6,221 nt of DNA from Pseudomonadota bacterium (GTDB lineage: Bacteria; Pseudomonadota; Alphaproteobacteria; Rhizobiales; Rhizobiaceae): positions 1 to 6,221 of the forward strand of contig JAEWFU010000067.1 of the NCBI GenBank assembly GCA_023388675.1. The letters run 5' to 3'. A model generated the notes under the pieces. It was not told where the DNA came from. It saw only the letters and a program-made list of their open reading frames with translations, and made no database searches. The position numbers were made by a program, and so were the translations under genes. Shown here in pieces: positions 1-6,202 of the stretch (position 1 is the first letter of the stretch; the number at the start of each line of letters is the position of its first letter).

Positions 1-559
1 AGTTCGGCACCAGCAGCGCGCCGCATTCGACGATCAGGCGGAACTGGTAGCTCTCGTCGACCGCCTCGTCGGTGACGAGGCATTCCGCGAAGCGCCAGCC
101 GTGGCCGGCCCGGCGGCTGGCGATCCCTTCGTCGGACATGCGCATGAGCGCACGCCGCACCGCACCCCGCGTCGCGCCGAACTGCTCGACCAGCTCGGTT
201 TCCGAGACCTCCTCCGCGATCTCGCCGGTCGCGCGGGCGCTCATCAGGCGGTCGTAGAGGCTCTGGCTTTCTGAAGGCGGCACCATGCCCTGAATGCTCT
301 CGCCCGAGGCGAGCGCACGCACGAGCTGGAAACCCCTGCTGCCGTTCTGTTCGAGCAGCCCCTGCGCGGTCAATGCCTGCAACACCTGGCGGACAGGGGT
401 GCGCGAGACGCCGAATTCCCGGGCCAGCGCCGAATCGGAAACCTTCTCCTTGGCCGCCCAGCGCCCCTCGCTGATCAGCGCGAGGACCTTGCGCGCGATC
501 TCGGCCTGGAGGCTGCTAAGCGCGGCCGGTTGCTGCGAAACGTCCTGTGGAACCGACAT
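1..559 (-). CDS. GntR-family transcriptional regulator with tandem winged-helix domains (partial, C-terminus outside window)
   Basis: Reading the minus strand from the ATG at 559-557 gives 186 uninterrupted codons to the window edge, so the 3' end is missing. Residues about 14-82 form a classic GntR winged helix, with LAREFGVSRTPVRQVLQAL at 45-63 as the helix-turn-helix and GLLEQNGSRGFQLV as the wing. Residues about 100-158 form a second, divergent winged helix (TELVEQFGATRGAVRRAL at 121-138, then GIASRRAGHGWRF). From about 168, ESYQFRLIVECGALLVPN resembles the first helix of an FCD effector domain (FadR subgroup). An AGAGG Shine-Dalgarno lies a few bases upstream of the ATG, supporting this start. 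FCD regulators usually bind small carboxylates or similar metabolites and act as dimers. The gene is divergent from the hydrolase/transporter operon across a 182-bp spacer, so it is probably the local regulator and may regulate itself. The family is clear; the ligand, the sign of regulation and the FCD call, which rests on about 20 residues, are inference. Confidence 0.9.
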   Translation of the reverse strand, partial: MSVPQDVSQQPAALSSLQAEIARKVLALISEGRWAAKEKVSDSALAREFGVSRTPVRQVLQALTAQGLLEQNGSRGFQLVRALASGESIQGMVPPSESQSLYDRLMSARATGEIAEEVSETELVEQFGATRGAVRRALMRMSDEGIASRRAGHGWRFAECLVTDEAVDESYQFRLIVECGALLVPN

Positions 560-639
560 CGGGCCTCTGATCGTCCTGCCGTTCAGGCAATCGGTTGCGG
601 CTTCGCGACCACCATGATGCGTGGCCGCAGCTTATTCAA

Positions 640-660
640 ACGCATAATAAATACGCATAA
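640..660. repeat. Direct repeat ACGCATAA, two copies 13 bp apart
   Basis: Identical 8-bp copies lie at 640-647 and 653-660. Allowing one mismatch they extend to 10 bp (AAACGCATAA and ATACGCATAA). They sit in the AT-rich core between the divergent genes and overlap the candidate minus-strand promoter. They could be binding half-sites for the two-headed GntR protein, but no binding evidence can be read from sequence alone. Confidence 0.5.
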
Positions 661-672
661 AACGAATTTCAC
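644..672 (-). promoter_or_regulatory. Candidate promoter for the GntR regulator
   Basis: On the minus strand, GTGAAA (672-667, 4 of 6 matches to TTGACA) is followed after exactly 17 bp by TATTAT (649-644, 5 of 6 matches to TATAAT). Transcription would begin near 637 and leave a leader of roughly 78 nt before the ATG at 559. The spacing is ideal but the region is AT-rich, so chance matches are possible. The ACGCATAA direct repeats overlap the -10 and spacer, which would suit autoregulation. Confidence 0.4.
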
Positions 673-695
673 TCAAGAAGCTATGGACATATGTT
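667..695 (+). promoter_or_regulatory. Weak candidate promoter for the hydrolase/transporter operon
   Basis: TTTCAC (667-672) and TATGTT (690-695) are separated by 17 bp and would start transcription near 702, inside the palindrome at 696-713. The -35 match is poor (2 of 6), so the call rests mainly on position, spacing and the -10-like element. Some promoter for the operon must lie in this spacer or further upstream; this is only the best-placed candidate seen. Confidence 0.22.
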
Positions 696-713
696 TTCTG
701 TATCGATAAAGAA
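696..713. promoter_or_regulatory. Near-perfect 18-bp palindrome, candidate GntR operator
   Basis: TTCTGTATCGATAAAGAA is an inverted repeat in which 8 of 9 base pairs of the two arms match; the single mismatch is G700 against A709. A further matching pair lies at 694/715. It ends 28 bp before the ATG of the C45 hydrolase, where a bound repressor would block transcription. FadR-subgroup GntR dimers typically bind short palindromes of about this size in their own divergent intergenic regions. The palindrome is directly seen; the operator role is inference. Confidence 0.5.
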
Positions 714-741
714 CATTTCTTGACGCGCCTGTGGAGTACCA

Positions 742-1908
742 ATGCCGGTCGAACCCTTTCCCTTCATCACCGTTTCGGGCGGCGCCTTCGAGCGTGGCCG
801 GCAATACGGCGTGCTGCTGGCATCGCGCATCCGGCGCAGCGCCGACCTGTATGGCGGCTCGCTCCACCAGCTCGGCCTTCCCGCAGAGCGCAAGGCAGCG
901 CTGATCCAGAGCTATGCCGACTGCATCGCCGAGTTCGACGAGAGCTACATCGAGGAAATGCGCGGCATCGCCCAGGGCTCGGGCGTCGCCTTCGAAGACA
1001 TCGTCATGATCAATGCGCGTACCGAGATCGTCGCTTCGGCGCGCGCCGAATTGAACAAGCCCGAACCGGACGAGCCTGATGACGGCTGCACCTGCGCCCT
1101 CATCATGCCGGAGCGCAGCAGCACCGGACACCTGATCCATGGCCAGAACTGGGACTGGCGGGTGGAATGCGCCGAGACCGGCGTAGTGCTTAGGGTCCGG
1201 CAGGAGAACGGGCCGGACTTCGTCACCTTTGTCGAGGCCGGCGGGCTTGCGCGCAGCGGCTTCAACGCCGCCGGCACGGCAATCACCGCCAACTATCTGG
1301 AGTGCGAGCGCGACTTCACCCAGCGCGGCGTGCCGCTCGGCGCGATCCGTCGCAAGGTGCTGCAGAACGAGCATTTCGCCCGCGCCATCAAGGTCGTGGC
1401 GACGACGCCGAAGTCCTGCTCCAACAACATCATGATCTCGACGTCTGCCGGCTTCGGCATCGACTTCGAGTGCGCGCCGGACGAATCCTTCCCGCTCTAT
1501 CCCGAGGACGGGCTGCTGGTGCATGCAAAACACTGGGTGAGCCCTGTGGCGCTCTCCAAGCTGCGCGACACCGGCATCCCCTATGTGCCGGAGAGCTTCT
1601 ACCGTGACTGGCGCGTGCGCCGCCTGCTGGAGGAGCGCGGACGCCTTCTCGGCCGCGCCGACCTGAAGGCCGCGCTGTTCGATGATTTCCTCACGCCGTT
1701 TTCGGTCTGCCGGCCGCCGCGCGAGAACGAGGCGAGCAACATTTCGACCACTGTCGCGATGGTCGTGATCGACTCCTCCAAGGGGTTCATGGAGATCGCG
1801 GCCCTTCCGGCCCTCAACCGCGAGTTCCGCACCTACGCACTCGACGACGACGCGCTGCTGCCGGCGGACGCCGGTGCGCGGGCGGTCCCGGCATCCGCGG
1901 AGAACTGA
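742..1908 (+). CDS. C45-family Ntn hydrolase / acyl-CoA:6-aminopenicillanate acyltransferase-like amidase
   Basis: A 388-residue protein of the family that includes fungal isopenicillin N acyltransferase (IAT, peptidase family C45). The N-terminal segment has the usual G-x-F-E-R-G-R-Q-Y-G region (14-23). The hallmark is DDGCTCALI at 113-121: in the family the precursor cuts itself between Gly and Cys, here G115-C116, and the freed N-terminal Cys116 is the nucleophile of the beta chain. HGQNWDWR at 133-140 is the second conserved block, and SCSNNIMIS at 225-233 fits the conserved Asn-containing substrate/oxyanion region. Family members hydrolyse or transfer acyl groups on amide bonds. No signal peptide is visible, so it should act in the cytoplasm. 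The ATG at 742 has a GGAG ribosome site at 733-736. It is the first operon gene and ends 2 nt before the permease gene. Bacterial members have varied, mostly unknown substrates, so acyltransferase versus amidase activity cannot be decided; family membership is secure. Confidence 0.9.
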   Translation: MPVEPFPFITVSGGAFERGRQYGVLLASRIRRSADLYGGSLHQLGLPAERKAALIQSYADCIAEFDESYIEEMRGIAQGSGVAFEDIVMINARTEIVASARAELNKPEPDEPDDGCTCALIMPERSSTGHLIHGQNWDWRVECAETGVVLRVRQENGPDFVTFVEAGGLARSGFNAAGTAITANYLECERDFTQRGVPLGAIRRKVLQNEHFARAIKVVATTPKSCSNNIMISTSAGFGIDFECAPDESFPLYPEDGLLVHAKHWVSPVALSKLRDTGIPYVPESFYRDWRVRRLLEERGRLLGRADLKAALFDDFLTPFSVCRPPRENEASNISTTVAMVVIDSSKGFMEIAALPALNREFRTYALDDDALLPADAGARAVPASAEN

Positions 1909-1910
1909 CG

Positions 1911-2855
1911 GTGCTTCGCTTCGCCATAGGCCGCATAGCGATGGCGATCCCGACGCTGATCATGGTCGGCGTCACGGTGTTCATTCTGGTGCGCATCATT
2001 CCCGGCGATCCGGCATCCCTGATGCTGGGCGATGTCGGCGACGCGGCGGCGCTGGCAGCACTTCGCGAGCGGCTCGGGCTCGACCGCAGCCTGCCGGAGC
2101 AGTTCGTGATCTGGGCGGGCCTGCTGCTGCAGGGAGACATGGGCACCTCCATCGCCACCGGCCAGCCGGTGCTGCAGACCATCATATCGCGCTTCCTCAT
2201 CAGCCTGCAGGTCGTGGTGCCTGCCGTCATCCTGTCCACCCTGGTGGCCGTGCCGATGGGTATGCTGGCGGCATGGCGGCAGAACAAGACCAGCGACATC
2301 GCCCTCGTCACCTCCGCCACACTGTTGATGTCGATCCCCACCTTCTGGATGGGCATGCTGATGCTGCTGCTCTTCGGGCTGAAACTCGGATGGCTGCCGA
2401 TCGTCGGCTATGTCAGCTTCTCCGAGAGCGTTCGCGGTGCCGCCCTCTATCTCGTCCTGCCGATCTTCACGCTTTTCCTGCACGAGGTCGGCGTGATCCT
2501 GCGCATGGCGCGCGCCTCCACGCTCGAAGTGCTCGGCCTCGACTACATCACCCATGCGCGCGCCAAGGGGCTGCCAGAGCGCGCGGTGATGTGGCGCCAC
2601 GCCTTCCGCAACGCCTTCGGGCCGACCTGGACCCTGCTCGGCCTCATTCTCGGCAATCTCCTGGCCGGCGTCGCCATCATCGAGACCGTGTTCACGATCC
2701 CCGGCCTCGGCCGGCTGCTGGTCGACGCGATCTTTGCCCGCGACTACCCCGTCATCCAGGGCTGCCTGCTGTTCATCGCCGGCATCTACGTACTGGTGAA
2801 CCTTGTCGTCGACCTGCTCTATCCGATCTTCGACCCGCGGGTGACGGCGCAATGA
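1911..2855 (+). CDS. DppB/OppB-type peptide ABC transporter permease
   Basis: A 314-residue inner-membrane subunit starting at GTG, with a GGAGAA ribosome site at 1899-1904 inside the end of the previous gene. The layout is that of DppB/OppB/GsiC proteins: a first membrane helix at about 9-29, then the periplasmic loop with IIPGDPASLMLG (29-40) and the conserved LRERLGLDRSLPEQF (51-65), followed by about five further helices (roughly 98-121, 132-156, 176-198, 237-261, 283-305). The cytoplasmic EAA loop, which docks on the ATPase, is DYITHARAKGLPERAVMWRH at 211-230. ETVFTIPGLGRLLVDAI at 258-274 and the DPR near the C-terminus are also typical. It would pair with the next gene product to form the channel. 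Family members import di/oligopeptides, nickel, glutathione or opines; the substrate here is unknown. It overlaps the next gene by 4 nt (ATGA), suggesting translational coupling. Confidence 0.95.
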   Translation: MLRFAIGRIAMAIPTLIMVGVTVFILVRIIPGDPASLMLGDVGDAAALAALRERLGLDRSLPEQFVIWAGLLLQGDMGTSIATGQPVLQTIISRFLISLQVVVPAVILSTLVAVPMGMLAAWRQNKTSDIALVTSATLLMSIPTFWMGMLMLLLFGLKLGWLPIVGYVSFSESVRGAALYLVLPIFTLFLHEVGVILRMARASTLEVLGLDYITHARAKGLPERAVMWRHAFRNAFGPTWTLLGLILGNLLAGVAIIETVFTIPGLGRLLVDAIFARDYPVIQGCLLFIAGIYVLVNLVVDLLYPIFDPRVTAQ

Positions 2856-3673
2856 GAACCTATCCGCCGAACCTCGTCATCGGGCTCGTACTCACGGGCA
2901 TCATCGTCGTCATGGCGGTCATGGGCGTGGTCTGGACGCCTTACGATCCGGTCGCCATGAATTTCACCGCCCGCCTCGCACCGCCGAGCTGGAGCCACTG
3001 GCTCGGAACCGACGAGTTCGGTCGCGACCAGTTGAGCCGGCTCATGACCGGCGCGGCGGCAAGCGTGAAAATCTCGGCGCTGACCGTGACGCTCGCAATC
3101 ACGGCGGGCACGGCGATCGGTATCGTCAGCGGCTTCCTGCGCGGCTGGGCCGACCGCATCATCATGTCGCTCAACGACGTGCTGCTGGCCTTTCCGGGGC
3201 TGCTTTTCGCGCTCGGCCTGCTGGCCGTGCTCGGGGCCAACGAAACCGGCATCATCCTGGCGCTGGGCCTCGTCTACATGTCCTCCGTCGTGCGCGTCGT
3301 GCGCGGCACGGTGCTCAGCCTGCGCGAGCGCGAGTTCGTGGAAGCCTCGCACGTCATGGGCAACTCGCTCGGCTACACCATGCGCCGCCACATCCTGCCC
3401 AACTGCATCGCGCCGCTGACCGTGCTCGCGACGTCGATGTGCGGCTGGGTGCTGCTGGCGGAAAGCGCACTGAGCTTTCTCGGCCTGGGCGTCGCGCCGC
3501 CGGCCCCGACCTGGGGCAACATGCTGGCCGGCAGCCGCGCCTTTCTCGACCAGGCCGTCTGGCTGGTGATCTTCCCCGGCCTCACCATCTCCCTGGCGCT
3601 TCTCGGCATCAACCTCCTCGGCGACGCGCTGCGCGACCGGCTCGACCCCCGCATGAGGAGGCGCGTCCTGTGA
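2852..3673 (+). CDS. DppC/OppC-type peptide ABC transporter permease
   Basis: A 273-residue inner-membrane subunit. I place the start at the ATG at 2852 inside the ATGA overlap with the upstream permease stop, because the protein begins there with a typical DppC N-terminus and the same frame further upstream encodes a non-family sequence. A weak GGGTGA ribosome site lies at 2839-2844. Diagnostic motifs are LGTDEFGRDQLSRL at 51-64, the EAA loop beginning EASHVMGNSLGY at 164-175 and continuing MRRHILPN, and ALSFLGLGVAPPAPTWGNML at 206-225. Hydrophobic segments lie at about 8-28, 75-96, 110-128, 131-150, 188-212 and 236-257. It forms the heterodimeric channel with the preceding gene product. The N-terminus is short, lacking the longer cytoplasmic extension seen in some OppC proteins. 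Its stop overlaps the GTG start of the ATPase gene by 4 nt (GTGA). Confidence 0.95.
   Translation: MRTYPPNLVIGLVLTGIIVVMAVMGVVWTPYDPVAMNFTARLAPPSWSHWLGTDEFGRDQLSRLMTGAAASVKISALTVTLAITAGTAIGIVSGFLRGWADRIIMSLNDVLLAFPGLLFALGLLAVLGANETGIILALGLVYMSSVVRVVRGTVLSLREREFVEASHVMGNSLGYTMRRHILPNCIAPLTVLATSMCGWVLLAESALSFLGLGVAPPAPTWGNMLAGSRAFLDQAVWLVIFPGLTISLALLGINLLGDALRDRLDPRMRRRVL
3656..3661 (+). promoter_or_regulatory. Ribosome binding site fixing the GTG start of the ATPase gene
   Basis: A perfect AGGAGG lies 8 nt before the GTG at 3670. The open frame extends upstream to at least 3439, but that extra part encodes an arginine-rich, non-family sequence antiparallel in character to a true N-terminus. 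The strong site and the 4-nt overlap with the permease stop settle the start at 3670. Confidence 0.85.
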
Positions 3674-5319
3674 CCCAGCCACTCCTCGAGGTCAACAAGG
3701 TCACGCTCGGCATCGGACGGGCAGGCCCGAAGATCGTGAAGGATGCGAGCTTCTCGATCGCGCCGGGCGAGATCGTCGGCATCGTCGGCGAGTCGGGCTC
3801 GGGCAAGACCATGCTGGGCCGGGCGATCCTCGGACTGTCGCCGGCGCCCGTCGGCCTCGTCTCCGGCGACATCCGCTTCAAGGGCCGCTCGCTGGGTGAG
3901 CTCGACGATGCCGGTCTGCGGGCGATGCGCGGCAGCGGCGTGACCATGGTCTTTCAGGAGCCGATGACGTCGCTCAACCCGTCGATGCGCATCGGACAGC
4001 AGCTCGAAGAGGGGCTTGCACTGCACGGCAATATCGGGCGTCGGGAGCGCAAGGCCCGCATCCTCGACATGCTCGACCGGGTCGGCATCGCCGATGGCGA
4101 GCGCGCGCTTGCGGCCTATCCGCACGAGTTTTCAGGCGGCATGCGCCAGCGCATCATGATCGCCAGCGCCATGCTGATGCGGCCCGCGCTGCTGGTAGCG
4201 GACGAGCCGACCACTGCGCTCGACGCGGTCACGCAACGCGACGTCATGGACCTCTTGGTCGGGCTGACGCGCGAGCATGGCACGGCCGTCATCCTCATCA
4301 GCCACGACCTGCCGATGGTGGCCCGTTACAGCGACCGCATCCTGGTGATGCAGACCGGCGAGATCGTCGAGGCGGGCAAGACCGCCGAGCTGCTGGTCGC
4401 GCCGAAGCACGACTATACGAAGAAGCTGCTCGCATCGCTGCCGGTACGCGCACCGGCGCGCGCGGCCCCCGAGGCAGCGCCGATCGTGTCGGTCGAGAAC
4501 CTCAAGGTCGACTTCCCGGTACGGGCGGGCCTGTTCGGCCGGCGCGGCGTCAAGCATGCGGTTCGCGACGTCAATCTGGAGATCAGGCCGGGCGAGGTGC
4601 TGGCGGTGGTCGGCGGTTCCGGCTCGGGCAAGACGACGCTTGCGCGCGTGATCGCGGGGCTGACGCGGAACCAGGGCGGGCGGGTTCTCTTCAACGGCCA
4701 CGGCATCGAACCCGGCGCGCCCGACTATGCCGACTATCGCCGCAACTGCCAGATGGTCTTCCAGGACCCGTTCTCGTCGCTCGATCCGCGCATGAAGGTC
4801 GGCACGCTGGTGGCGGAGGGATTGCGCGCGCTACCCGACGTGCCGGCCTCTCAATACGAACGCCGCGTCGAGGAGGCGTTGACAAACGTGGCGCTGGACC
4901 CGTCCTTCGCCAGGCGTTTCCCGCACGAGCTTTCCGGCGGCCAGCGCCAGCGCGTGGCAATCGCGCGCGCGCTCATCCGCCGGCCCTCCTTCGTCATCGC
5001 CGACGAGGCGGTGTCTGCCCTCGACGTCACTGTCCGCGCGCAGGTGCTGCGGCTGCTTGCCGACCTGCAGTCGCGGTTCGGCTTCGCCTGCCTCTTCATC
5101 ACCCACGACCTCTCCGTCGTCGAGCAGATCGCCGACCGCGTCATCGTCATGCATGAGGGGCGCGTCGTCGAGGAAGGGTCGCGCGACGCCATCCTCGACA
5201 CGCCGCGCCACGCCTATACGCGCAGGCTGCTCAACGCGATCCCGATCCTCGAGACCACGCCTGCCGGCGGCGTCGAATTGCGCTGGCGCAACGAACCCGC
5301 CGCCGCCGATGCCAAGTGA
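3670..5319 (+). CDS. Fused DppD-DppF-type ABC transporter ATP-binding protein (two nucleotide-binding domains)
   Basis: A 549-residue protein joining the two ATPase subunits that are separate DppD and DppF proteins in the classical system. Domain 1 (about 5-258): Walker A GESGSGKT 40-47, Q-loop Gln96, signature FSGGMRQR 154-161, Walker B LLVADEP 174-180 with Glu179, switch His212. Domain 2 (about 272-530): Walker A GGSGSGKT 315-322, Q-loop Gln365, signature LSGGQRQR 421-428, Walker B FVIADEA 441-447 with Glu446, switch His479. Both sites therefore look catalytically intact. Each domain ends with the short tail of oligopeptide transporters (PKHDYTKKLLASLP 245-258; PRHAYTRRLLNAIP 512-525). An Ala/Pro-rich linker of about 13 residues joins them. 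The cysteine cluster that binds an iron-sulfur centre in many DppD proteins is absent from the linker. It powers import through the two permeases from the cytoplasmic face. Double-ATPase fusions of this kind (GsiA/YejF-like layout) are known, so the fusion itself is not new. Confidence 0.95.
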   Translation: MTQPLLEVNKVTLGIGRAGPKIVKDASFSIAPGEIVGIVGESGSGKTMLGRAILGLSPAPVGLVSGDIRFKGRSLGELDDAGLRAMRGSGVTMVFQEPMTSLNPSMRIGQQLEEGLALHGNIGRRERKARILDMLDRVGIADGERALAAYPHEFSGGMRQRIMIASAMLMRPALLVADEPTTALDAVTQRDVMDLLVGLTREHGTAVILISHDLPMVARYSDRILVMQTGEIVEAGKTAELLVAPKHDYTKKLLASLPVRAPARAAPEAAPIVSVENLKVDFPVRAGLFGRRGVKHAVRDVNLEIRPGEVLAVVGGSGSGKTTLARVIAGLTRNQGGRVLFNGHGIEPGAPDYADYRRNCQMVFQDPFSSLDPRMKVGTLVAEGLRALPDVPASQYERRVEEALTNVALDPSFARRFPHELSGGQRQRVAIARALIRRPSFVIADEAVSALDVTVRAQVLRLLADLQSRFGFACLFITHDLSVVEQIADRVIVMHEGRVVEEGSRDAILDTPRHAYTRRLLNAIPILETTPAGGVELRWRNEPAAADAK

Positions 5320-5324
5320 AGGAG
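5319..5324 (+). promoter_or_regulatory. Ribosome binding site fixing the start of the alpha/beta hydrolase
   Basis: AAGGAG lies 8 nt before the ATG at 5333, overlapping the last base of the ATPase stop codon. The frame is open further upstream and has an ATG at 5309 inside the ATPase gene, but that one has no such site and would only add eight non-conserved residues. Confidence 0.8.
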
Positions 5325-5332
5325 ATCGATCC

Positions 5333-6202
5333 ATGTCGAACGCCACTGCCAAGCCGAAGCCGCCGAAGCGCGAAGGCCACGGCATCAATCTCAGCTTCTA
5401 CGATTTCGGCCCGACGCCGTTCTTCGCCAGCCAGTACGACCAGCGCTTCAGCTACTGCCTCTACGTCCCGCAGGACTACAGCGAGACCGACGGCAGGCAG
5501 TACGACCTCGCCGTCATCGTCCATGGCACCGGCCGCACGGCCGCGCAGTATCGCGACCGTTTCGCGGACTTCGCCGAAAAACACGGCTGCATCATCCTGG
5601 CGCCGCTGTTTCCCGTCGGCATCGTCGAGCCGGGCGAACTGGCGAACTACAAGCGCATCGAGTTCCACGGCATCCGCTACGACCTCGTGCTTCTGTCGAT
5701 GGTCGACGAGGTCTGCGCCAAGTACCGCATCCGCGACGGCGGTTTCATGATGTACGGCTATTCCGGCGGTGGCCAGTTCTGCCAGCGCTTCTTCATGCTG
5801 CATCCGCAGCGCCTGCGCGCCGTCTCCATCGGCGCGCCGGGCGTGGTGACGCTGCTCAACCAGGACTACGACTGGTGGGTCGGCGTGCGCGACCTGAAAG
5901 CCCGCTTCGGCATCGAAATCGACCTGGAGGCGATGCGCAAGGTCAAGGTGCAGACCCTGATCGGCAGCGCCGACGACGCCACCTGGGAGATCGCCATACC
6001 GCGCGAAAGCAAATTATGGATGGACGGCGCAGACCTCCAGGGCGCCAACCGGCTGGAGCGCATCGCGGCGCTTGCCGATTCGTTCGAGGCCCATGGCATC
6101 GCGGTGCGCCGCGACATCGTTCCGGGCGTCGCCCACTCGCCGTTCGAGATGGTCGACCCCGCCGAAGACTTCTTCACCAGCATCGTCACCGCAGCCCGCT
6201 GA
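5333..6202 (+). CDS. Alpha/beta-hydrolase-fold esterase/amidase
   Basis: A 289-residue protein with an alpha/beta hydrolase catalytic pattern. After a Lys/Pro-rich N-terminus (7-13), the first core strand leads to VIVHGTGRTA at 61-70, the usual HG oxyanion region. The nucleophile elbow is MYGYSGGGQF at 140-149, giving Ser144 as nucleophile. The acid is probably Asp214 or Asp215 in LIGSADDATWE (209-219), after the sixth strand, and the base is His268 in VPGVAHSPFEM. The order Ser-Asp-His and spacing are normal. The general look recalls poly-hydroxybutyrate depolymerase/LpqC-like esterases, but no close family can be fixed by eye. There is no signal peptide, so it should be cytoplasmic. It follows the ATPase gene by 13 nt and is probably the fifth operon gene. 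It may act on the imported compound before or after the C45 enzyme; the bond it cleaves is unknown. A peptidase role is possible. Confidence 0.88.
   Translation: MSNATAKPKPPKREGHGINLSFYDFGPTPFFASQYDQRFSYCLYVPQDYSETDGRQYDLAVIVHGTGRTAAQYRDRFADFAEKHGCIILAPLFPVGIVEPGELANYKRIEFHGIRYDLVLLSMVDEVCAKYRIRDGGFMMYGYSGGGQFCQRFFMLHPQRLRAVSIGAPGVVTLLNQDYDWWVGVRDLKARFGIEIDLEAMRKVKVQTLIGSADDATWEIAIPRESKLWMDGADLQGANRLERIAALADSFEAHGIAVRRDIVPGVAHSPFEMVDPAEDFFTSIVTAAR

Larger units (their letters stand above)
560..741. promoter_or_regulatory. Divergent intergenic control region
   Basis: This 182-bp stretch separates the start codons of the divergent GntR regulator and the C45 hydrolase. The part from about 631 to 720 is clearly AT-rich against the GC-rich surroundings. 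It holds a candidate minus-strand promoter, a 13-bp-spaced direct repeat and a near-perfect palindrome, all listed separately. No open reading frame in it is convincing. Confidence 0.75.

Noticed and set aside
72..617. Two plus-strand open frames (72-257 and 294-617)
   Set aside because: They are the reverse reading of the GntR gene, which shows two winged helices and a good ribosome site.
720..725. TTGACG, a good -35 match
   Set aside because: The matching -10 would fall inside the coding region of the C45 hydrolase, at about 743-748, where no TATAAT-like sequence exists.
673..1533. Long minus-strand open frame opposite the C45 hydrolase
   Set aside because: It lies antisense to a gene with clear family motifs, has low-complexity Arg/Asp/His-rich composition, and would cover the divergent regulatory spacer. 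It is a by-product of high GC content.
1874..2851. Upstream extension of the DppC frame
   Set aside because: It overlaps the DppB gene in another frame and reads as Arg/His/Pro-rich sequence without membrane helices; the ATG at 2852 within ATGA is the sensible start.
1833..2852. 339-codon minus-strand open frame opposite the DppB-type permease
   Set aside because: The protein is rich in Asp, Gln, His and Arg with no recognisable domain, as expected from reading a membrane-protein gene backwards.
2819..3682. 287-codon minus-strand open frame opposite the DppC-type permease
   Set aside because: Fully antisense to a motif-supported permease and of the same biased composition.
4831..5388. Minus-strand open frames opposite the second ATPase domain and at its junction with the hydrolase gene
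   Set aside because: They are antisense to Walker B and switch regions of the ATPase and have no ribosome site or domain of their own.
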